NCBI GenBank assembly: GCA_024691045.1
Contig: JAILOC010000107.1
Span: 1-11,903, forward strand
Direction: 5' to 3'
Source: Lachnospiraceae bacterium
Lineage (GTDB): Bacteria > Bacillota_A > Clostridia > Lachnospirales > Lachnospiraceae
DNA: 11,903 bases
The position numbers and the translations under genes are program-made. The stretch's first letter is position 1. Every line of letters begins with the position of its first letter. Under the pieces are notes generated by a model, which saw nothing but the letters and a program-made list of their open reading frames with translations, had not been told where the DNA came from and made no database searches. Positions 5,934-11,903 of this stretch are shown here, piece after piece.

Positions 5934-7406
5934 GAAATCCTTGCCTCTCTCATATTCGGGAGTGCAGGTAAGCCTGATGCCCAGTTTACGGTATACGTTC
6001 TCATCAACCCTGGAAAGGATAACGGAGGAATGCGCCTCTGCACCCTTAAGTCCGGGAAGACTCTCAAGTGCCGCCTTCGCAAGAGGGTTGCTCGATGCGG
6101 AGCTCGAAAGTGCGATGAGCATCTCATCGGTATGAAGTCTGGGGTTATGCGCTCCCATATAGCTCGTCTTGAGAGTGGTTATGGGGATAAGGGTCTCCTC
6201 GCTCATGACCTTTACTTCATGAGGGATACCCGCAAGTACCTTGATCGTATTGAGAAGTGCGGACGCAGCAGCTCCGAGAAGCGGATTGGTTCGTCCGGTG
6301 ACGATCTGGCCGTCCGGAAGTTCGATAGCTGCGGCGGGAGTTCCGCTCTCAGCTGCCCTTTCGAGTGCGGCACCCACGACCTTCCTGTCTTCGGGTGTGA
6401 TGCCTGCCTGCTTTAACAGAAGCTCCTGCTTGTAGAGCTCAGCCTTGGGAGCATCGCCCTTCTTGACGGCAACGGCCGATGCATAATATCTTCTCAGGAT
6501 CTCCTGGCATGAAGCCTCACGGCACGCTTCATCGTCGGTGATCGCATTACCCGCCATGTTGACACCCATATCAGTGGGGCTCTTGTAAGGGCACTCACCG
6601 AATATCGCATCGAAAAGAGCGGTAAGAACAGGGAATATCTCAACATCCCGGTTATAGTTGACGGTCGTCTCACCGTAAGCTTCGAGATGGAAGGGGTCGA
6701 TCATGTTGACATCATCGAGATCGGCGGTTGCCGCTTCGTATGCAATGTTGACGGGATGACGAAGGGGAAGATTCCAGATAGGGAAGGTCTCGAACTTCGC
6801 ATAACCCGCATTTATTCCCCTCTTGTGCTCGTGATAGAGCTGGGAAAGACAGGTGGCCATCTTGCCGCTTCCGGGTCCGGGTGCGGTAACGACTACAAGG
6901 GGTCTTGTGGTCTCTACGAAATCATTCTTGCCGTAGCCCTCGTCGGATACGATAAGGGGAATGTTCGAAGGATAGCCGTCGATAGGATAGTGAAGATAAC
7001 TCTTGAGCTCGTGCGAATCAAGGAGCTGTCTGAAACGATCGGCAGCGGGCTGTCCCGAATACTTGGTTATGACGATGCTTGAAACAAGGAATCCGAGTTC
7101 CCTGAATACCTTGACGAGACGGAGTACATCCTGGTCATAAGTGATACCGAGGTCGCCTCTTACCTTGTTCTGCTCGATCGCATCCGCACTGATGACGATG
7201 ACGATCTCTGCCTGATCCTTGAGCTGCTCGAGCATAAGGAGCTTATTGTTGGGCGCAAATCCGGGAAGAACCCTTGATGCATGATAATCGTCATAGAGTT
7301 TTCCGCCGAATTCAAGATAAAGCTTTCCGAATCTTGAGATCCTCTCTCTTATGTGAGCCGACTGAAGCTCCAGGTATTTAGCGGAATCAAAACCAATCTT
7401 TTGCAT
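5928..7406 (-). CDS. DUF1846 family protein, function unknown
   Basis: This is a 492-residue, apparently soluble protein that I recognise as a DUF1846 member, a family widespread in Firmicutes and without an established function. Recognisable stretches are KLYDDYHASRVLPGF (about 36-50), VISADAIEQNKVRGDLGITY (71-90), the glycine-rich TAPGPGSGKMAT (174-185), which resembles a nucleotide-binding loop, NLPLRHPVN, and DMGVNMAGNAI. The middle loop suggests nucleotide or phosphate binding, which is inference only. No signal peptide or membrane helix is apparent. The start is secure: GGAGG (7411-7415) lies 4 nt before the ATG at 7406. The gene follows uvrC by 30 bp and is the last of its block, ahead of the hairpin at 5910-5933. 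Co-transcription with uvrC is likely but does not by itself show a repair role. Confidence 0.85.
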   Translation of the reverse strand: MQKIGFDSAKYLELQSAHIRERISRFGKLYLEFGGKLYDDYHASRVLPGFAPNNKLLMLEQLKDQAEIVIVISADAIEQNKVRGDLGITYDQDVLRLVKVFRELGFLVSSIVITKYSGQPAADRFRQLLDSHELKSYLHYPIDGYPSNIPLIVSDEGYGKNDFVETTRPLVVVTAPGPGSGKMATCLSQLYHEHKRGINAGYAKFETFPIWNLPLRHPVNIAYEAATADLDDVNMIDPFHLEAYGETTVNYNRDVEIFPVLTALFDAIFGECPYKSPTDMGVNMAGNAITDDEACREASCQEILRRYYASAVAVKKGDAPKAELYKQELLLKQAGITPEDRKVVGAALERAAESGTPAAAIELPDGQIVTGRTNPLLGAAASALLNTIKVLAGIPHEVKVMSEETLIPITTLKTSYMGAHNPRLHTDEMLIALSSSASSNPLAKAALESLPGLKGAEAHSSVILSRVDENVYRKLGIRLTCTPEYERGKDFV

Positions 7407-7436
7407 GTTGCCTCCATATATGAAAGATATATAATC

Positions 7437-9326
7437 TTAATTTTTCTCTCTGAAATCCTTAAAGAAAGTAACTATCTGCTCCGCGACATCCGCAGGTATC
7501 TCGGGCATTGCGGAAAGGTCCTCTGCCGTTGCATCCGCGATCTCCGAAATACTCCTGAACTTCTTCATAAGAGCTTTCTTGCGGGATGGTCCGATTCCCG
7601 GAATATCATCAAGGAGCGACCTCGTCTGGGTCTTGGCCCTGAGTGAGCGGTGATACTCTATCGCAAATCTGTGGGCCTCGTCCTGTATCCTCGTGATCAG
7701 CTTAAAGCCCTCGGAATGCGTATCGATGGGAAGCTCGACATTGTTGAAGTACAGTCCCCTCGTGCGGTGCCTGTCATCCTTGACCATTCCGCAAACAGGG
7801 ATCTCAAGTCCCAGTTCACCCAGGACTTCGAGCGCAATGTTCACCTGTCCGCGTCCGCCGTCCATCAGGAGCAGATCGGGCATATGCGAAAAGGAAATAC
7901 TTGCTCCTTCCTCACTTGCCTTAAGCCTTTCCGCCTCTTCCATTCCGTGGGTAAAGCGTCTGGTCAGTGCCTCTCTCATGCAGGCGTAATCATCGGGTCC
8001 GTCAACGGACTTTATCCTGAACTTCCTGTAATCGCTCCTCTTGGGACTGCCGTTTTCGTATACGACCATTGAAGCGACATTCTCGAAACCGTTCGTATTG
8101 GAGATATCGAAAGCCTCCATTCTGGAAAGGCCTTCCATCCCCAGGATATCCTCTATCTCACGAACCGCGCCCGATGTACGTGCCTCCTCGGCCCTGATCT
8201 TTTCGGCATCGTTGTGGAGGATGATCCGGGCATTTTCCTCACTCATTTCAAGGAGCTTTTCCTTGGTGCCTATCTTCGGAGTAAATAAAGTGACCTTGTG
8301 TGAACTCTTTTCCGAAAGCCAGCCTTCAATGAGCTCCGCATCCCCGGGAGCATTTCTTATCATTATCTCCCTCGGTATAAAGCTTGTTCCCGAATAGAAC
8401 TGCTTCAGGAATTCGCCCGTAACCTCGGCATCGGATTCCATAAGTGAATCCGTCATATGGTAGTGCTCGCGTCCGATGAGCTTTCCGTCCCTTACGAAGA
8501 ATATCTGCATTACGATATCTTCACCGTCACGGCTCATGCCTATGATATCCCTGTCGGTTCCGACATTGCCGGTTATCTTCTGTTTCTGGGCAACGCTCCT
8601 TACGGACTCCGCAAGATCCCTGTACGAGGCCGCTTCCTCAAACTTCATATCCTCGGAAGCTGCTCTCATCTTATTTTCAAGATCCTTTATTATGGGGCCG
8701 TAATTGCCGTTCAAAAATTCCAGCGCACCCGCAACCTGCGCCGCGTATTCATCCTCCGACACATAGCCCTGGCAGGGGCCGCTGCACTGGTTTATGTGAT
8801 AATTCAGGCAGGGACGCTCGAGTCCGATGTCCTCGGGAAGATGTCTGCTGCACGTGCGGAGCTTGAATAGCCTGTTCAGAAGCTCTATCGTATCCTTTAC
8901 GGCAGCTGCCGAGCTGTAGGGGCCGAAATATCTGGACTTGTCCCTTTTCATGATCCTCGAAAAAAGGATCCTCGGGTATTTCTCACCCACCGTCACCTTG
9001 ATGTAAGGATATGTCTTGTCATCCTTGAGCAGAGTGTTGTATTTGGGCGAATGTTCCTTGATAAGGTTGTTCTCAAGGACCAGTGCCTCGAGTTCGGACC
9101 CCGTGACAATGAACTCGAACCTGTCGATCTTCTCCACCATATTGTCGATGGCGGGACCGCGGCCGATGTTCTTCCTGAAATAGCTCCTTACACGGTTCCT
9201 GAGGTTTATCGCTTTTCCGACATACAGGATGACATCATCCGCATCGCGCATGATGTAAACTCCGGGTTTGTCCGGAAGTTTTTTTAATTCCTCGGAAAAA
9301 TCTTTGATATCAGTCTTCTCCAACAT
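7437..9326 (-). CDS. uvrC: Excinuclease ABC subunit C
   Basis: This is the nuclease subunit of UvrABC nucleotide excision repair; it cuts the damaged strand on both sides of a lesion. The protein has 629 residues, typical for the family. A GIY-YIG domain covers about 15-100, with PGVYIM (21-26) and YVGKA (35-39). Four cysteines at 159, 173, 181 and 185 match those known to hold a [4Fe-4S] cluster in E. coli UvrC. A UVR (UvrB-binding) helix pair lies at about 216-250. An RNase H-like nuclease domain contains FDIS (Asp407), LLLMDGG (Asp489) and EAHRFAI (His552). A helix-hairpin-helix [12 protein letters not shown] starts at about 575. The ATG at 9326 overlaps the upstream exonuclease gene by 17 bp. 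The only GAGG abuts the ATG, so initiation probably depends on coupling. Confidence 0.97.
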   Translation of the reverse strand: MLEKTDIKDFSEELKKLPDKPGVYIMRDADDVILYVGKAINLRNRVRSYFRKNIGRGPAIDNMVEKIDRFEFIVTGSELEALVLENNLIKEHSPKYNTLLKDDKTYPYIKVTVGEKYPRILFSRIMKRDKSRYFGPYSSAAAVKDTIELLNRLFKLRTCSRHLPEDIGLERPCLNYHINQCSGPCQGYVSEDEYAAQVAGALEFLNGNYGPIIKDLENKMRAASEDMKFEEAASYRDLAESVRSVAQKQKITGNVGTDRDIIGMSRDGEDIVMQIFFVRDGKLIGREHYHMTDSLMESDAEVTGEFLKQFYSGTSFIPREIMIRNAPGDAELIEGWLSEKSSHKVTLFTPKIGTKEKLLEMSEENARIILHNDAEKIRAEEARTSGAVREIEDILGMEGLSRMEAFDISNTNGFENVASMVVYENGSPKRSDYRKFRIKSVDGPDDYACMREALTRRFTHGMEEAERLKASEEGASISFSHMPDLLLMDGGRGQVNIALEVLGELGLEIPVCGMVKDDRHRTRGLYFNNVELPIDTHSEGFKLITRIQDEAHRFAIEYHRSLRAKTQTRSLLDDIPGIGPSRKKALMKKFRSISEIADATAEDLSAMPEIPADVAEQIVTFFKDFREKN

Positions 9327-10332
9327 CCTCGGGAATGAGGCCCGAAGTATTCTTACCGGGTTTCTTCGGCTTTCTGCCGGTAGTGTTATTCTTCCTGAAT
9401 TCGCGGACCTTGTTGAACCTTTTCTCTACAACCGCAGCTTCCTTTTCATTAACAAGGCGCAGTATCTTGATCAGATATACACCCTCCGGATCGGTCGAAG
9501 GATGCATCACCATCTTGCCCTTGATCAACCCATGATCTTCGCATTCGCAGAGGCAGTAATATCTCCTGTCGCCCATAGAGAACCATCTGATCCGGCGCTT
9601 TGCCTTCTTACCGCAGACATAGCATTTTGTGGAAAGTATCTCCCTGTCCTTAAAAGCCTTGTCACGATTTTCGAATACCCTGGATATGAATTTCTCATAT
9701 GTCGGGAATATGATCCTGATTTCATGCTCTTTATCAAGTGGAGGGATCGTGGTGTCGAAGGATTCAAATTTCATCAGCTCCGGATCCTTATCAAGGAGCT
9801 TTCTGAGAACCTGTGCGGTGTAATACGCATCGCTGAACGCCCTGTGGAAGGGAATATCCTTCGTGATGCCGAAATGATCGACGGCATACTCGAGCCCGCG
9901 TCTGTTCTTGGTCTGCTTTTCCTCGCTTAAGTTGAAAAGCTTCTGAGCATCAAGATATGCGACAGGTCCGTCATTGATCAGCGGCACGTCGAAAAACTTC
10001 AGATTCTGCTGGAGTACGGTAATATCTCCGGGTCCCCAGGTCACGAACAGGAAATCCGGACCGCACCATTCAAAGAATCTTTCCGCAACCTTCTCAAAAT
10101 AATCACCCTTTTCAAGCTCCTCCATCTGAAGATGAACGAGCTTGCTGGTAAAGTTATGCATTTTCTTGTAGACCCTGGGTCTGATGAGTTCGCTGAATTC
10201 GGAGACGAGTTTACCGCCTTCACCGTATTTCACGGCTCCGATCTCGATTATCTCGAAGGGAAGCTCCGCGATCTCGCTTTCCGTCCCGGTGGAGGACTGG
10301 TTCCACTCAAGGTCGATCACGATCATGTTCAT
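9310..10332 (-). CDS. DEDDh 3'-5' exonuclease with C-terminal Cys-rich (zinc-ribbon-like) module
   Basis: This is a 340-residue protein whose first half is a DnaQ/RNase T/ERI-1-type 3'-5' exonuclease. Asp7 and Glu9 lie in VIDLEW, Asp103 in TWGPGD, and His163 and Asp168 in [11 protein letters not shown], which is the full DEDDh set for two-metal catalysis. The second half is not typical of DnaQ. After a linker come CYVC (237, 240) and CLCEC (260, 262, 264), a likely zinc-binding module, followed by a basic tail (RKPKKPGK, about 320-327). Whether the substrate is DNA or RNA cannot be told from sequence. The gene lies 16 bp after proS and overlaps uvrC by 17 bp, so a nucleic-acid repair or turnover role is plausible. 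The start is uncertain: ATGs at 10332 and 10326 are in frame and neither has a clear Shine-Dalgarno. Confidence 0.85.
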   Translation of the reverse strand: MNMIVIDLEWNQSSTGTESEIAELPFEIIEIGAVKYGEGGKLVSEFSELIRPRVYKKMHNFTSKLVHLQMEELEKGDYFEKVAERFFEWCGPDFLFVTWGPGDITVLQQNLKFFDVPLINDGPVAYLDAQKLFNLSEEKQTKNRRGLEYAVDHFGITKDIPFHRAFSDAYYTAQVLRKLLDKDPELMKFESFDTTIPPLDKEHEIRIIFPTYEKFISRVFENRDKAFKDREILSTKCYVCGKKAKRRIRWFSMGDRRYYCLCECEDHGLIKGKMVMHPSTDPEGVYLIKILRLVNEKEAAVVEKRFNKVREFRKNNTTGRKPKKPGKNTSGLIPEDVGED

Positions 10333-10348
10333 GCAAAAATCTTATTTA

Positions 10349-11782
10349 TCAATATGCTCTTCCCCAATAGACCATCTTGGTTGCGGGCTTTCCGCAGCAT
10401 ACACAGGTATCGGAGAGCTTCTCCTGCTCGAAAGGAATGCATCTGCTGGTAACGGAAAGGTCTGCCTTGATCTGATCCTCACACTCCCTGCAGCCACACC
10501 ACATAGCCTTTACAAAGCCGGACTTTTCGGTGAATACCTTCTTGAACTCATCATAGGTTACGGCACTGTAGGTGTGTGCATCGCGATGAGCTCTTGCTCT
10601 TTCGAGCATCTCCTTCTGCATGGTCTCAAGGAGTTCGCTTACCTTGCTTACAACTTCATCAAGGGAAACCTCGATCTTCTCCCTTGTATCCCTGCGGACG
10701 AGTACGCACTTGCCTGCCTCGATGTCCTTGGGACCGATCTCAAGACGGAGAGGATATCCTCTCATTTCTGCCTCGGAGAACTTCCATCCGGGAGTCTTGT
10801 CGGTATCATCGACCTTGACTCTTGCCACTTCCGCAAGCTTATCCCTTAACTCATAAGCCTTGTCGAGAACGCCTTCCTTCTTCTGCTGGATGGGGATGAT
10901 GCAGAGCTGGATGGGAGCAACCCTGGGAGGAAGTACAAGTCCCTCGTTGTCTCCGTGTACCATGATGAGCGCACCGATGAGTCTTGTGGTGACACCCCAT
11001 GATGTCTGATAAACATACTTTAAGGTGTTGTCCTTATCGGCAAACTGGATGTCGAATGCCTTAGCAAATCCGTTACCGAAGTTGTGGCTGGTTCCGGACT
11101 GGAGAGCCTTACCGTCATGCATGAGAGCTTCTACGGTATAGGTTGCCTCGGCGCCTGCGAACTTTTCCTTCTCGGTCTTCTGTCCCTTTATTACCGGGAT
11201 TGCAAGGAAATCCTCAAGGAAATCGGCATAGACATTGAGCATCTGTACCGTACGTGCCTCGGCATCCTCAGCGGTTGCGTGAGCGGTGTGGCCTTCCTGC
11301 CAGAGGAATTCCCTGGAACGGAGGAAAGGTCTGGTCTCTTTTTCCCATCTGACAACGGAGCACCACTGGTTGTAAACCTTGGGAAGATCCCTGTATGAAT
11401 GAACATCGTTCTTGTAGAAATCGCAGAAAAGAGTCTCGGATGTGGGACGTACGCACATTCTCTCCTGAAGGGGTTCAAGTCCTCCGTGAGTTACCCATGC
11501 AACCTCGGGAGCAAAGCCCTCGACGTGATCCTTCTCCTTCTCGAGAAGAGATTCGGGGATGAACATGGGCATGTAAACGTTGCGGACGCCGGTTGCCTTG
11601 AACCTCTTGTCCAGCTCTGCCTGAATGTTTTCCCAGATTGCGTAGCCGTCGGGCTTGATAGCCATGCATCCCTTTACGGATGTGTATTCGATCAGCTCAG
11701 CCTTACGGACGATATCCGTATACCACTGGGCGAAATCCTCGTCCATTGATGTGATCTCTTCTACCAGTTTCTTGTCTGCCAT
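10349..11782 (-). CDS. proS: Prolyl-tRNA synthetase, archaeal/eukaryotic type
   Basis: This class II synthetase attaches proline to tRNA-Pro in the cytoplasm. At 477 residues it is the short ProS type found in archaea, eukaryotes, Thermus, mycoplasmas and many Clostridia. It lacks the roughly 180-residue editing insertion between motifs 2 and 3 of the E. coli form. Visible are VRPTSE (111-116), motif 2 around [24 protein letters not shown] (143-166), and motif 3 around [16 protein letters not shown] (277-292). An anticodon-binding domain follows, then a C-terminal zinc-type domain with cysteines at 429, 431, 434, 460, 462 and 463. The terminal YWGRAY includes the C-terminal tyrosine characteristic of this type. 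The start ATG has AGAGG (11791-11795) 8 nt upstream. The ORF ends in tandem stops (TGATAA). Confidence 0.97.
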   Translation of the reverse strand: MADKKLVEEITSMDEDFAQWYTDIVRKAELIEYTSVKGCMAIKPDGYAIWENIQAELDKRFKATGVRNVYMPMFIPESLLEKEKDHVEGFAPEVAWVTHGGLEPLQERMCVRPTSETLFCDFYKNDVHSYRDLPKVYNQWCSVVRWEKETRPFLRSREFLWQEGHTAHATAEDAEARTVQMLNVYADFLEDFLAIPVIKGQKTEKEKFAGAEATYTVEALMHDGKALQSGTSHNFGNGFAKAFDIQFADKDNTLKYVYQTSWGVTTRLIGALIMVHGDNEGLVLPPRVAPIQLCIIPIQQKKEGVLDKAYELRDKLAEVARVKVDDTDKTPGWKFSEAEMRGYPLRLEIGPKDIEAGKCVLVRRDTREKIEVSLDEVVSKVSELLETMQKEMLERARAHRDAHTYSAVTYDEFKKVFTEKSGFVKAMWCGCRECEDQIKADLSVTSRCIPFEQEKLSDTCVCCGKPATKMVYWGRAY

Positions 11783-11827
11783 TTTACTTACCTCTTAAAT
11801 ATTTTCATCTCCGCTCGGGAGTCTGTT

Positions 11828-11903
11828 TTATTTTCCGACAATAATGTCATAAACCTCATCCGTCGTATCGCAGATGATCTTTGCTCCGTGCTCTTCGAGA
11901 AAC
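11828..11903 (-). CDS. C-terminal end of an unrecognised gene (24 residues visible)
   Basis: The last 24 codons before a TAA at 11828-11830 read FLEEHGAKIICDTTDEVYDI followed by IVGK. The composition is protein-like and fits the end of an alpha/beta enzyme, but too little is present to name a family. A second frame is also open across this stretch, reading to a TAA just before the proS start; its product is Ser/Arg-rich and less plausible. If the call is right, the gap to proS is 45 bp. That gap holds the proS ribosome-binding site and no convincing promoter or terminator, so proS may be read from further upstream. Confidence 0.55.
   Translation of the reverse strand, partial: FLEEHGAKIICDTTDEVYDIIVGK

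Noticed and set aside
7407..7436. AT-rich gap before the DUF1846 gene as an internal promoter
   Set aside because: There are several TATA-like hexamers, but no -35 partner at a proper distance could be supported. The gap mainly holds the GGAGG ribosome-binding site.
11804..11816. Small inverted repeat (CTCC...GGAG) upstream of proS as a terminator or T-box element
   Set aside because: The stem is only 4 bp with no T-run after it, and the 45-bp gap is far too short for a T-box leader.

Overview
The window holds ten genes or gene parts, all on the minus strand, packed almost end to end. Base composition is intermediate. The gene content points to a low- to mid-GC Gram-positive of the class Clostridia: an HPr kinase/phosphorylase, an S11 penicillin-binding-protein homologue, DUF1846, an archaeal/eukaryotic-type prolyl-tRNA synthetase, and purine-rich Shine-Dalgarno sites. 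Lachnospiraceae is my best guess, as an inference from gene content and not from any search. I see no tRNA, rRNA, CRISPR array, insertion sequence or phage gene.

In transcription order (high to low coordinate) there are two blocks. The first runs from 11903 to 5928: the tail of an unrecognised gene, proS, a DEDDh 3'-5' exonuclease with a Cys-rich C-terminal module, uvrC, and a DUF1846 gene. A weak hairpin overlaps the DUF1846 stop codon. The second starts at a good sigma-A-type extended -10 promoter (5856-5884) and runs to the window edge: ftsH (TTG start), a D-Ala-D-Ala carboxypeptidase homologue, trmB, trxA, hprK, and the beginning of a ROK-family glucokinase. Junctions in this second block are a 3-bp gap, a 4-bp overlap, an 11-bp gap, a 1-bp overlap and a 4-bp overlap. 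It is therefore very probably one transcript with translational coupling.

Most genes are housekeeping: translation (proS, trmB), DNA repair (uvrC, perhaps the exonuclease), membrane protein quality control (ftsH), redox (trxA) and carbon control (hprK, glucokinase). The outstanding item is the carboxypeptidase homologue at 2157-3593. It keeps the S11 fold landmarks, but the expected catalytic residues of all three active-site motifs are replaced (Ser to Ala, Lys to Ala, Ser/Asn of SxN to Gly/Ala, Lys of KTG to Arg) in an intact 478-codon frame. It looks like a pseudoenzyme, anchored by a C-terminal membrane helix with a strongly basic cytoplasmic tail. It is co-transcribed with an FtsH that carries an unusually long acidic tail. 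That pair is the best candidate for undescribed biology here. The rest is ordinary, apart from smaller points on translation signals and an uncharacterised exonuclease architecture.
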